Part shown: positions 8,675 through 16,163 of the stretch, one piece after another
How the letters are laid out: the number at the start of each line of letters is the position of its first letter
Position numbering within the stretch: position 1 is the first letter of the stretch
NCBI GenBank assembly: GCA_023434855.1
Contig: JAEYSJ010000132.1
Span: forward strand, 1 to 16,743
DNA: 16,743 bases
Reading direction: 5' to 3'
Source of the DNA: Bacillota bacterium
GTDB taxonomy: Bacteria; Bacillota_C; Negativicutes; JAEYSJ01
Made by a program: the position numbers and the translations under genes
Notes under the pieces: generated by a model
Databases searched by the model: none
What the model was told of the DNA's origin: nothing
What the model saw: only the letters and a program-made list of their open reading frames with translations

Positions 8675-9661
8675 TTATTGTTCAAACCCGTTAGGATGAT
8701 TTTTATGCCAACTCCAGGCTGTAGCGATAATACTGCCGATATCAACAAACTGCGGTTTCCAACCAAGATCCCGCCTGATTTTTGCCGAACTGGCGATAAG
8801 CACCGCCGGATCACCAGCTCTGCGGGCAACAATATCCTTGTTTATCTTTATACCGGTAATTGCTTCTGCCGCCTCTACTACCTCTTTCACTGTAAATCCA
8901 CTGCCATTGCCGAGATTGAATATATCTGAATTATGCCCATCGTATAATGACTTAAGTGCTAAAATGTGCGCGTCAGCAAGATCATTAACATGAATATAAT
9001 CACGGACACATGTACCATCCTTCGTGGGATAATCGTCACCAAACAGTTTGATGCAGTCACGTTTACCCAGACATGTTTGCAAAATCAATGGAATCAAATG
9101 AGTTTCCGGATTGTGATCTTCCCCAATATCCCCGCCAGTATCTGCGCCGCAGGCATTAAAATATCTTAATGCTATATATTTCAGACCATATGAGCGCGAA
9201 TAATCCGCCATAGCATTTTCCATGATTAACTTAGTCCGGCCATAAACATTTGTGGGGTTCTTACCGATATCTTCAGTAATGGGCGTAGCTTCGGGTTCGC
9301 CATACACTGCTGCCGTCGAGGAAAACACCAGCTTTTTTACATTATTTTTGAGCATAACATCAAGTAAGTTCAAAGTGCCCTGAACATTATTATAATAATA
9401 ATCCCGCGGTTTTTCCATCGACTCACCGACTAAACTGAAAGCGGCAAAATGCACCACAGAATCAATATAATATTTTTTTATCGTATGCTCCAACAATTCA
9501 CTGTCAAATATGTCTCCTAATATAAAAGTACTGCCTTTAACCGCTTCGCGGTGTCCTTTTACCAGATTATCATACACTACAACCTGCCTGCAGCTATTGT
9601 TAAACATTCTTGCTGTATGAGAACCGATATAGCCCGCGCCTCCGGTTATCAGAATATTCAA
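8675..9661 (-). CDS. galE: UDP-glucose 4-epimerase
   Basis: 328 residues. It interconverts UDP-glucose and UDP-galactose using bound NAD, feeding surface polysaccharide synthesis or galactose use. The protein opens with the dinucleotide motif ITGGAGYIGSH (5-15). It has the catalytic serine region SSTAAVYG (115-121) and the short-chain-dehydrogenase pair Tyr140 and Lys144 in YGRTK. ALRYFNACGAD and GTCVRDYIHVNDLA are typical of GalE. I chose TTG at 9661: GGAGG lies 8 bases before it, and the protein then starts MNILITGGAG as family members do. The GTG at 9670 overlaps that ribosome binding site and is unlikely. It follows the methyltransferase gene by 35 bases with no terminator, so they form an operon. 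No other galactose or sugar gene is nearby. Confidence 0.95.
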   Translation of the reverse strand: MNILITGGAGYIGSHTARMFNNSCRQVVVYDNLVKGHREAVKGSTFILGDIFDSELLEHTIKKYYIDSVVHFAAFSLVGESMEKPRDYYYNNVQGTLNLLDVMLKNNVKKLVFSSTAAVYGEPEATPITEDIGKNPTNVYGRTKLIMENAMADYSRSYGLKYIALRYFNACGADTGGDIGEDHNPETHLIPLILQTCLGKRDCIKLFGDDYPTKDGTCVRDYIHVNDLADAHILALKSLYDGHNSDIFNLGNGSGFTVKEVVEAAEAITGIKINKDIVARRAGDPAVLIASSAKIRRDLGWKPQFVDIGSIIATAWSWHKNHPNGFEQ

Positions 9662-9696
9662 AGTTAACACCTCCGATAAATTTGTTGGGTGTCTGG

Positions 9697-10500
9697 TTAG
9701 TATCGCTGGCGAACCGCCTCATATAAAATAACTGCGGCGGACACAGCAACATTCAGCGACTCAGCGCCGCCTAAAATTGGAATATGCAATCGACTGTCGG
9801 CTATACGCAGTATTTCAGCACCAACACCACTACCTTCATTGCCAAAAACAATTGCGACCGGCTTATTGAAATTGGATTGAAAATAAACTTCAGAGGACTC
9901 TAACGATGTCGCCAATATAGTAATACCCTTATTTTTTAACGTCACTACAAGTTCAGCGCCGTTGCAACCTTCAAAAACCGGCAGGTGAAACAATGAGCCC
10001 ATGCTGGCCCGCACCGTCTTGCCGGCAAACAAATCCGCACAGCCTTTGGTTAAAACCACCCCGGTACAGCCGGCAGCATCAGCTGTACGAATAATAGTAC
10101 CGACATTGCCCGGATCTTGAATTCTGTCAAGAATAACGAGTAATGGCCGCTTCGTATCTGCTGATACGTCGTCAAATTTAAAAATACGTTTTTCCGCGAT
10201 AACCATAATCCCTTGCGGTTGTTCAGTTTCAGAAATTTTATCGTATATTGCGGCAGGCACAGTAACCATCCGGCAGCCTCTCTTTGTCAAGGCATCCAGT
10301 ATCACCTGTACACGTCTGTTGCAGACCGCTTGTTCTGTATAGATACATGTTTGCGACGACCATGCTGAGCGGACAAACTCCTCCACCAACCGGACACCTT
10401 CGACAATAAATGAGCCTGCTTCATCACGGTACTTTTTTTGTTTCAGCGATAATGCCAGTTTAATTAATGCATTTTGCGAACTAGTAATTACTTCCGTCAC
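9697..10500 (-). CDS. SpoU/TrmH-family RNA 2'-O-methyltransferase (YsgA/RlmP type)
   Basis: 267 residues, a SAM-dependent enzyme with a C-terminal SPOUT knot that methylates ribose 2'-OH groups in rRNA or tRNA. An N-terminal substrate-binding domain (about 1-105, with GSFIVEGVRLVEE at 29-41) precedes the three SpoU motifs: DRIQDPGNVGTIIRTADAAG (125-144, with Asn132 and Arg138), VFGNEGSGV (218-226) and IPILGGAESLNVAVSAAV (240-257). The GTG at 10500 has GGAGG 7 bases upstream. In Bacillus subtilis the homologous ysgA gene lies directly before pheS, and the product, renamed RlmP, modifies the peptidyl transferase centre of 23S rRNA. Here galE and a yqzL-like gene lie between, yet the neighbourhood is preserved. 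The exact target nucleotide is inferred from that similarity only; RlmB-like specificity is the alternative. Confidence 0.92.
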   Translation of the reverse strand: MTEVITSSQNALIKLALSLKQKKYRDEAGSFIVEGVRLVEEFVRSAWSSQTCIYTEQAVCNRRVQVILDALTKRGCRMVTVPAAIYDKISETEQPQGIMVIAEKRIFKFDDVSADTKRPLLVILDRIQDPGNVGTIIRTADAAGCTGVVLTKGCADLFAGKTVRASMGSLFHLPVFEGCNGAELVVTLKNKGITILATSLESSEVYFQSNFNKPVAIVFGNEGSGVGAEILRIADSRLHIPILGGAESLNVAVSAAVILYEAVRQRY

Positions 10501-10549
10501 CCGAGTTCCTCCACTCTTTATGTAGCAACATCAATTTCTTACCATAATA

Positions 10550-10578
10550 ATTATAGTAATATAGCTGTTTTATGTCCA
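10550..10578 (-). promoter_or_regulatory. Promoter of the methyltransferase-galE operon
   Basis: On the minus strand TGGACA (10573-10578), 17 bases and TATAAT (10550-10555): one mismatch in -35 and none in -10. Predicted start near 10543, about 43 bases before the GTG. Confidence 0.8.
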
Positions 10579-10594
10579 GCATTTACCAGAAAAT

Positions 10595-10632
10595 ATATGT
10601 AGGGAACAGGCAGGTGCCTGCTCCCTACATAT
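10595..10632. repeat. 18-bp palindrome downstream of gpr
   Basis: ATATGTAGGGAACAGGCA (10595-10612), a GG loop, then TGCCTGCTCCCTACATAT (10615-10632); one A-C mismatch in 18 pairs. It lies 37 bases past the gpr stop and just upstream of the methyltransferase promoter. On the minus strand only ATATTTTC follows, a weak T run. It may terminate gpr, but it also resembles the GTAGGG...CCCTAC palindromes dispersed between genes in many Bacillota. Confidence 0.75.
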
Positions 10633-10668
10633 TTATCTCTACAATATAAAGAGATTGGTTCAAAACTT

Positions 10669-11643
10669 TCAATGCAAATACATATGGATGTTTTCATAGT
10701 CTATATTAGGATGCATTGCCTGGTTAATACCGCCGGCAACAACACCGGCAATATCGGCAATTAAACGGTCAACCTCCTTGGGTGTCACCATAAGGTCACC
10801 CAGCGTGTCAGGCAGCACTTGACGTACAATAGTTTGCCTGTCGGCATCGGATAAGTTTTCCATACTTTTGAAATATCTGGCGAAGGAAGCATGCTGCTGC
10901 AGTGTGTTTAAAGTATCCATGGCAATAGTCGAAGCATGGACTACTGTTGGCACACCTATGGCAACCACCGGTACCCCCAATGACGCCTGAGTTAACCCGA
11001 ATCGCTTATTGCCCACTCCTGAGCCGGGATGAATACCGGTATTAGCCAACTGTATTGTAGTGTTTACCCTGTGACTGGAAGCAGCCGCCAGGGCATCAAT
11101 GGCGATAACCGCATTGGGCCGGATTTTGCCAACAATACCATGTACTATTTCGGCTGTTTCCATACCTGTTATTCCTAATACCCCTGGGGCGATAGCACAT
11201 ATCGATCGTACGCCGCCCTTCAATTCCGGTGACAGCATTTCCTGTAAATGACGGGTTACTACTATTTTTTCTACTGCCTGCGGCCCCAATGCGTCAGGCG
11301 TGACATTCCAGTTGCCCAGCCCTACCACCAATACGGTAGCATTGCGGGGTATCGCCACAAGTGCAGCCAGCTCCTGGGCCAGAAAATTCATTACTTTCTG
11401 CTGTAAAGGCGTATTTTTATACCGCAACCCTTGTGCCTCAATAGTAACATATTTTCCCCGTACCTTACCCATCATGCGTTCAGCTTCTGTTGTTGTAATA
11501 TTTACTCTGGTAATGACTACTTCTTCATCCTCGGCTGTTTCAACAATTACTCCCGGAATATTTTCATTAACCTGTTTTTTAGAAAGCATTTCACGCGCTT
11601 CCAGTGCTAAATCCGTGCGTGGTGTGCCGGAAAACTGTTCCAT
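10669..11643 (-). CDS. gpr: Germination protease GPR (spore protease)
   Basis: 324 residues. GPR degrades the small acid-soluble DNA-binding proteins of the spore core at germination; it is made in the developing spore as a zymogen. The segment PRTDLALEARE (8-18) matches the self-processing region; by analogy with the Bacillus enzyme, cleavage would fall at TD/LA, giving an unusually short propeptide of about 11 residues. The conserved aspartates appear as Asp117 in VVGLGNWNVTPDALGP and Asp183 in VIAIDALAA, with NTGIHPGSGVGNKR downstream. The ATG at 11643 is chosen because GGAG lies 9 bases upstream; the in-frame TTG at 11652 abuts that site. It is divergent from rpsT, a common arrangement. 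This gene shows that the organism forms endospores. Confidence 0.97.
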   Translation of the reverse strand: MEQFSGTPRTDLALEAREMLSKKQVNENIPGVIVETAEDEEVVITRVNITTTEAERMMGKVRGKYVTIEAQGLRYKNTPLQQKVMNFLAQELAALVAIPRNATVLVVGLGNWNVTPDALGPQAVEKIVVTRHLQEMLSPELKGGVRSICAIAPGVLGITGMETAEIVHGIVGKIRPNAVIAIDALAAASSHRVNTTIQLANTGIHPGSGVGNKRFGLTQASLGVPVVAIGVPTVVHASTIAMDTLNTLQQHASFARYFKSMENLSDADRQTIVRQVLPDTLGDLMVTPKEVDRLIADIAGVVAGGINQAMHPNIDYENIHMYLH

Positions 11644-11711
11644 AAATTTCAACTCCTCAATATATAATTGTAAATAAAATCAGTATATAATCATTGCCCC
11701 AAAGCTAAAAC

Positions 11712-11741
11712 TATCATAACCGAAATAATTGGCCACTATAC
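11712..11741 (-). promoter_or_regulatory. Possible sporulation (sigma-G-like) promoter of gpr
   Basis: On the minus strand GTATA (11737-11741), 18 bases and TATGATA (11712-11718). The upstream box fits the sigma-G form G-H-A-T-R; the downstream box resembles CATAATA with two mismatches. In Bacillus, gpr is expressed in the forespore from sigma-F/sigma-G. Offered as a candidate only. Confidence 0.35.
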
Positions 11742-11780
11742 AAATTAAACGTGTTCTGGCAAATCTTCACCATTTCTTGC

Positions 11781-11809
11781 TTGCATTTTGTTAGCACACG
11801 TGCTAGAAT
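11781..11809 (+). promoter_or_regulatory. rpsT promoter with an internal palindrome
   Basis: TTGCAT (11781-11786), a 17-base spacer and TAGAAT (11804-11809), about 40 bases before the rpsT start. Between the boxes lies the perfect inverted pair TAGCAC-AC-GTGCTA (11792-11805), well placed for an operator. Confidence 0.72.
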
Positions 11810-11847
11810 ATTTTAGGTAACATGGTCATAAAGAGGAGGTGAAACAC

Positions 11848-12114
11848 TTGCCAAATATAAAATCATCTGAACGCAGCGTAAAAACTGATGCTGAGCGGCG
11901 CGCCAGCAATTTTGCCGTGAGATCAACCATTAAAACCGTTTCCCGCAAAGTTGGTGAGTCTGTAGACGCTGGCAAAGCAGACGAGGCTAAATCCCTCCTG
12001 ACCAAAGCTAGCAGTACTATTGACAAAGCAGTCGCCAAAGGCGTTATCCATAAAAATGCCGCAGCTCGTAAAAAATCCCGCCTGGCTCGTAAAATTAATG
12101 CCTTAGCTAAATAA
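11848..12114 (+). CDS. rpsT: Ribosomal protein S20
   Basis: 88 residues, the usual length. A small basic, all-helical protein of the 30S subunit that binds 16S rRNA during early assembly. It starts (M)PNIKSSERSVKT, close to the family's MPNIKSA opening. It continues with the conserved RRASNFAVRSTIKT region, then AKGVIHKNAAARKKSRLAR and ends INALAK. I chose TTG at 11848: AGGAGG lies 8-9 bases upstream, and the resulting N-terminus matches the family. The GTG at 11839 lies within the ribosome binding site. A rare TTG start is notable because S20 of E. coli also uses a poor initiation codon (UUG) and is translationally autoregulated. This is the only plus-strand gene in the window, convergent with holA and divergent from gpr. 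Confidence 0.97.
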   Translation: MPNIKSSERSVKTDAERRASNFAVRSTIKTVSRKVGESVDAGKADEAKSLLTKASSTIDKAVAKGVIHKNAAARKKSRLARKINALAK

Positions 12115-12155
12115 AACAAAAAATCCTGCCCTTTACGGACAGGATTTTTGTTTTA
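12115..12155. terminator. Bidirectional terminator between rpsT and holA
   Basis: A, C-rich flank then AAAATCCTG paired with CAGGATTTT around a CCCTTTACGGA-type loop, followed by TTTTTGTTTTA on the plus strand; the complementary A run upstream provides the T tract for the minus strand. It ends rpsT directly after its stop codon and could also serve the comEC-holA transcript. Confidence 0.82.
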
Positions 12156-12196
12156 TTTGGAAAATTTCCAAACTCCCGCGTTCTTCAGCGGGAGTT
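12156..12196. repeat. Two further adjacent palindromes after rpsT
   Basis: TTTGGAAAATTTCCAAA (12156-12172; 8-bp arms around a central A) runs directly into AACTCCCGC (12171-12179) pairing with GCGGGAGTT (12188-12196; 9-bp perfect stem, 8-base loop). On the plus strand CTGCTTTT follows the GC-rich stem. They may be back-up terminators or a repeat remnant. Confidence 0.6.
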
Positions 12197-12265
12197 CTGC
12201 TTTTCAACGTCACTGAGGTGGGTTCACTCATTTAAAATCCTGTTCCCAGCTAATAGCCACACAAT

Positions 12266-13309
12266 TCACTGGCACATCTCAATAATGATCTTTTCGACAA
12301 CAACACTGCCTGCCTGTCCTGATTTCAAATCTCTGTCGGCTTCCGCCAGGGATAGCATTGCCTGCTTTAATTTATCTTGAGTAAAACTCTTACTCTGCCT
12401 GACTTTCAATTCACCGACAAAAGCCGGCAACCCAAGATTTTCAGCAACTTGCCGGCTGCTATAGCCTTTTGCAAGCATTTCTTTTGTTTGCCATAATATC
12501 CGTACTTCGCGAGCCAAAAGCGCAATAATCCTTAATGGATGTTCCCCCGCCCCCAATTGTTCACTAAGTAAATTTAACGCCTTTCGCACCTGCCGTTGGC
12601 TTACAGCATCAAGCATAACAAAAGCAGAAACCTCAGGCACTGCAGACAAAATATCTGTTAAGACCTTATAGGAAATTTCCTTTTTATCCCCGATGTATAA
12701 GGATATTTTCTCCAATTCATTATCCAGGAAACCCAGAGAAACCTGTGGCATAACACTTACCATCGCCATAAAATGTTCCAGCGCATCAGGCGTCATTTTT
12801 TTCCTCATATCGGCCAGTTTTATATTCAGCCAACCCCTGACATCCTTAGGTTTCAAAGGAGCAAGTTCTACCACGGCGCCGTTTTTTTCCAAAGCCTTAT
12901 ATATCTTACGCCGCTTGTCAACTTTATCTGTTGATGTGAAAATTACGTGACTGTATTCCGGCATATCATTAAATATTCTTATCAATCGTTCATCACTGTT
13001 GTCATTATCCGCTTCTTCACCATTTTCCCCGCCTGATCCCTTGCGGGCCCGGAACAGGGATGTACCGCGCACCACTATCACGTTTTTACCACCTAAGAAT
13101 GGTACTGTTTCGATCAGGTTGACCAACTCCGCCGTCCTGGAGTCATTATCAAGTGTAACAAGATTAGTATCCCGTTCATCAGGTGCCAGCAAAACGCTGA
13201 TCAGGCTTTTCTCAACCTGCTGCGCTAAATATGTCTCTTCGCCGTAAAGGAGATAAAGCGGACAGATGCTGCCTGCTTTTATTTGCTCCATAACTGCCGT
13301 ATAATTCAT
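12266..13309 (-). CDS. holA: DNA polymerase III, delta subunit
   Basis: 347 residues. HolA is the clamp-loader subunit that opens the beta sliding clamp. It opens with MNYTAVMEQIKAGSICPLYL and the family's YLLYGEETYLAQQ region (19-31), the AAA+-like fold lacking an active Walker site. DTNLVTLDND (47-56) and ETVPFLGGKNVIVVRG (67-82) follow. A hydrophilic Gly/Glu/Asp-rich loop (about 88-107) looks like a local insertion. The C-terminal part (LREVRILWQTKEML-like region, then VVVEKIIIEMC) is the collar helical domain. The ATG at 13309 is preceded by AGGAGG at 6 bases; an upstream in-frame ATG at 13354 would add 15 residues that encode the ribosome binding site itself, so it is rejected. It lies 71 bases after comEC, a standard pair in Bacillota. 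Confidence 0.95.
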   Translation of the reverse strand: MNYTAVMEQIKAGSICPLYLLYGEETYLAQQVEKSLISVLLAPDERDTNLVTLDNDSRTAELVNLIETVPFLGGKNVIVVRGTSLFRARKGSGGENGEEADNDNSDERLIRIFNDMPEYSHVIFTSTDKVDKRRKIYKALEKNGAVVELAPLKPKDVRGWLNIKLADMRKKMTPDALEHFMAMVSVMPQVSLGFLDNELEKISLYIGDKKEISYKVLTDILSAVPEVSAFVMLDAVSQRQVRKALNLLSEQLGAGEHPLRIIALLAREVRILWQTKEMLAKGYSSRQVAENLGLPAFVGELKVRQSKSFTQDKLKQAMLSLAEADRDLKSGQAGSVVVEKIIIEMCQ

Positions 13310-13380
13310 TATGGTCCTCCTAATATTAAAGATCCCTTCCGATAATTGGTGCAAAGGGTGGACGGGCCTCTGGCCAGTAT

Positions 13381-15762
13381 TTATTTTATATAACTATCAA
13401 AAGTAAGGCTGTCACCATCTGTCTTAAATACCACTGCCCCCTGTTGATCGGTACGGAACACTTTTACATTCATTTCCGCCAGTCGCCTGAGAGTCTCGGG
13501 ATGAGGATGGCCGAAACGGTTGCCATAGCCGACTGAAATGACAGCATATTCCGGCGCTACATGCTGCAAAAATTGCGGCGTGGATGATGTCTTGGCGCCG
13601 TGATGGCCAACTTTAAGTACTGTGCTGGTTACCGGCTGTTCACTTGCCAGTATAATCGCTTCACCTTTGGCTTCCAGGTCACCGGTAAACAAAAAACTAT
13701 GTTTGCCAAAACTGGCTCTTATCACACAGGATGTTTCATTGCCAACATGTAAGCTGGCACTGCTGTCACCGGCATACACCATATTGATGGCAACCCCGTC
13801 AATTATAATACTCTGCCCTGCATATGCAGGAATTATTTCCTGGCCATATTTAGCATGCAGCAAAGCTGCCACCGCCGGAGTATGTTTTTCTTCCCTCGCC
13901 AGCAGGATATTTTTTACCGGCAAAGACGCCGCAATCGCCGCCGCTCCTCCGGCATGGTCCTGGTGACCATGAGTAAGAAAAAGATAATCCAGACTGAGAA
14001 CACCATAATGCTTAAGATAGGGAAGCACCACCTGTTCCCCAACATCAAATGTACCTGTGTCTCCCGGCAGGCCCCCGGTATCTACCATAATTGCCCGCCC
14101 ATGGGGAGTGGTAATAAGAATGGCATCGCCCTGGCCAACATCAATAAAATGGACATATACCGGACGGGGACACCACGTATAAGTCACACCGGCGATCACT
14201 ACCAGCACCAATATTCCGGAAACCTGGCATGGCCATCGCTTTACCACTTCGCCCGGTGCCGGAACCCTCAGCGGAAGATATCCGTAAAACCATACCAACA
14301 ATAAATAGTATATAATACCGGCACTTATGCCGATAGGAGGCATATATAATTTGCCTCCCGGCACAGCTGCCAGCCAGGATGTAAGCTGCTCTACCAGCCC
14401 GATTAACAAACTGCATGCTACCATAATTGCATTGCCGGCCGGTTGTATCACAACCCCGGCAAGGGCACCTATCAGCCCCAGCACAACCACAGCTTCCACA
14501 ATAGGCACAATTAAAAGATTAGCAATAAGAGAGCTTATCGACAAGCTGTTAAAATACCAGGCAATGAATGGCAGCACCCCAAGCTGAGCAGCCAATGTGG
14601 CAGCCAGTACGCCTGCCCCCCAGCGGGGTAGAAAAGTCAGCCATCTTAATGTTTGCGAATATAAGAATACCAAACCGGCGGTTGCACCACAAGACAATTG
14701 GAAACTAAGATCATAAATGAGTGCCGGCTGGTAAATAACCATACCTAATACTGCCACAGCAAGCGCCGCCGGCGCATCTTTCTCCCGCCCCAGTCCCACT
14801 GCGGCTAAACCCACCAGTCCCATTACGACTGACCGCGCGACCGGCGGCGTCAACCCGCAGAATACGGAATAAAGCGTAATAGCCACAGCGGCCAAAGCGG
14901 CAGTAACTCTGTAAGATAGCGTCAGCCGTGTCCCCAGCCATAATACTATCCCCGCTACCATGGCAATATGCGTGCCTGACACTGATAAAATATGTACTAT
15001 GCCTGTTGTGGCAAAATCATTGACTGTCTCCCGGCTAATACCGCCATACCCGCCAAACAGCATTCCGGACAAAATAGCAGCATCAGCAGCAGGCATTACC
15101 TTTTGCATATTAGCCACAATTTTTTCCCGCCAGCCCGCCAGCACCGCTTCCCATGCTTTGTTAGCAGTACCGGCGCTCCTTATAGCGATGTTCTGAGCAG
15201 GTATTGCCATCCGGGCAGTAATTCCCTGGCGTTTTTGGGCAGCAACATTATCAAACATGCCGGGGTTATTATAACCATGCAAATGCATTATCTGCCCGTC
15301 AACCGTTACTTTAGCCCCATAGGCAGCAATAGGGGCATCCTCTTCCTGCCCTACACTGACGATCATCCCGCCTGATGCAGGCAGTGTCCTGGAATGATCA
15401 GTTGCTGCGCTTTCTACCATCAGGGAATATTTCACTTTTACCTTGTGATCAGCAGTTGGGGTAATTTTAGGTATATCTGTGACAGTTCCATTCACAATAA
15501 GCCTTTGCCCTGCGAAATGACTAATATCAGAAGGAGAAATGGTATCTGCATGCACAAACCGGATCATTCCGGCTAACAGAAATAAAGCTGCCAATGGCCA
15601 AATGACCTGTTCCTGATTTCTGTAAATACGCCAAGAAACAATAATGCACAACATAAACGCCAATACATATAATAGCGGTAACGTCCAGTTGAAAATTCCC
15701 GCCAACCATATACCGGCGATAAACACAACTGTTATTAACAGAATAATATTGGCCATAACCAT
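13381..15762 (-). CDS. comEC: ComEC/Rec2 DNA-uptake channel protein
   Basis: 793 residues, full length. ComEC is the inner-membrane channel through which transforming single-stranded DNA enters the cell. Layout: two or more hydrophobic N-terminal segments (about 5-70), a soluble OB-like DUF4131 region (about 80-200), then the competence domain with many membrane helices (about 225-500; HILSVSGTHIAMVAG at 257-271 and GLTPPVARSVVMG at 303-315 are family signatures). Last comes a metallo-beta-lactamase-like domain (about 535-790) with VHFIDVGQGDA, THGHQDHAGG (597-606), FTGDLE (692-697) and GHHGAKTSS (719-727). All metal-ligand positions of that domain look intact, suggesting an active nuclease. 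The ATG at 15762 has AGGGAA six bases upstream. No comEA lies directly upstream in this window. Followed by holA. Confidence 0.97.
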   Translation of the reverse strand: MVMANIILLITVVFIAGIWLAGIFNWTLPLLYVLAFMLCIIVSWRIYRNQEQVIWPLAALFLLAGMIRFVHADTISPSDISHFAGQRLIVNGTVTDIPKITPTADHKVKVKYSLMVESAATDHSRTLPASGGMIVSVGQEEDAPIAAYGAKVTVDGQIMHLHGYNNPGMFDNVAAQKRQGITARMAIPAQNIAIRSAGTANKAWEAVLAGWREKIVANMQKVMPAADAAILSGMLFGGYGGISRETVNDFATTGIVHILSVSGTHIAMVAGIVLWLGTRLTLSYRVTAALAAVAITLYSVFCGLTPPVARSVVMGLVGLAAVGLGREKDAPAALAVAVLGMVIYQPALIYDLSFQLSCGATAGLVFLYSQTLRWLTFLPRWGAGVLAATLAAQLGVLPFIAWYFNSLSISSLIANLLIVPIVEAVVVLGLIGALAGVVIQPAGNAIMVACSLLIGLVEQLTSWLAAVPGGKLYMPPIGISAGIIYYLLLVWFYGYLPLRVPAPGEVVKRWPCQVSGILVLVVIAGVTYTWCPRPVYVHFIDVGQGDAILITTPHGRAIMVDTGGLPGDTGTFDVGEQVVLPYLKHYGVLSLDYLFLTHGHQDHAGGAAAIAASLPVKNILLAREEKHTPAVAALLHAKYGQEIIPAYAGQSIIIDGVAINMVYAGDSSASLHVGNETSCVIRASFGKHSFLFTGDLEAKGEAIILASEQPVTSTVLKVGHHGAKTSSTPQFLQHVAPEYAVISVGYGNRFGHPHPETLRRLAEMNVKVFRTDQQGAVVFKTDGDSLTFDSYIK

Positions 15763-15863
15763 ACAGTTCCCTACCAGTCAGATTTACATCAGGAATCAAT
15801 ACTTCTTGAAGATTAAAAAAATTTACCGATTTTAAAAAATCTCCCAAAACCTAAAAAAGTAAC

Positions 15864-15899
15864 GCCTACTACCTTTAATGTAGTAGGCTGCATTTTTTT
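15864..15899. terminator. Terminator between the 53-residue gene and comEC
   Basis: GCCTACTAC (15864-15872) pairs perfectly with GTAGTAGGC (15880-15888) over a 7-base loop. On the minus strand GTTACTTTTTT follows, ending the small gene. On the plus strand TGCATTTTTTT follows, so it can also stop transcription in that direction. The rest of 15763-15863 is AT-rich with no clear gene; a comEC promoter must lie here but I see no convincing boxes. Confidence 0.85.
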
Positions 15900-15924
15900 G
15901 TCAATTATATTTACTGCCGGAAAA

Positions 15925-16086
15925 TTACTGTTTTTTCTTTGATTGGTTTTGTGATTTTGGACGAACCATTCCGGATGAAACCGTGCGTGGTGAAGACTTG
16001 GTATCAAATACAATCATATAATTCTTTTGATACTCTTTATCTGCCATATGTTTCTTAATCTGTGTCTCGGTCATAACAACTCCCAT
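15925..16086 (-). CDS. Small basic hypothetical protein (53 residues)
   Basis: ATG at 16086, TAA at 15925. It starts MGVVMTETQIKKHMADKEYQ, continues with a hydrophobic/aromatic stretch (KNYMIVFDTK, 21-30), and ends in a Ser/Gln/Lys-rich basic tail (PKSQNQSKKKQ). A strong AGGAGGG ribosome binding site lies about 9 bases before the ATG, and a textbook terminator follows 26 bases past the stop. Both argue for a real, separately transcribed gene. I do not recognise a family. There is no signal peptide or membrane segment. An alternative start at the internal Met5 (MTET) is possible but has worse spacing. Possible promoter boxes (TTGGTG, 17 bases, TAAGAT) lie near 16120-16150. Confidence 0.7.
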   Translation of the reverse strand: MGVVMTETQIKKHMADKEYQKNYMIVFDTKSSPRTVSSGMVRPKSQNQSKKKQ

Positions 16087-16163
16087 GCAATTCGCCCTCC
16101 TCTCTTAATGATGCCACTTTTTTTATCTTATTGTATATATATGTGAACACCAAAGAAATGTTT

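Noticed and set aside
8658..8676. AT-rich palindrome TTGTAAATTACAA at the galE stop as a terminator
   Set aside because: The stem is only 6 AT-rich pairs without a following T run; termination of galE here is not supported.
11826..12119. 97-codon minus-strand frame opposite rpsT
   Set aside because: It is the complement of the S20 gene, with no start signals; S20 is unmistakable on the other strand.
12266..15762. Considered whether comEC-holA could be part of a mobile or defence island
   Set aside because: Both are full-length housekeeping/competence genes in their usual order, with no integrase, tRNA boundary or repeats at the ends.
15770..15863. comEC promoter candidates (TAAAAT and TTGATT-like boxes)
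   Set aside because: The region is so AT-rich that weak matches are expected by chance; none has both boxes at proper spacing.
15813..16013. 66-codon minus-strand frame overlapping the 53-residue gene
   Set aside because: It reads straight through the strong terminator hairpin, lacks a ribosome binding site, and conflicts with the 53-residue frame, which has both start and stop signals.
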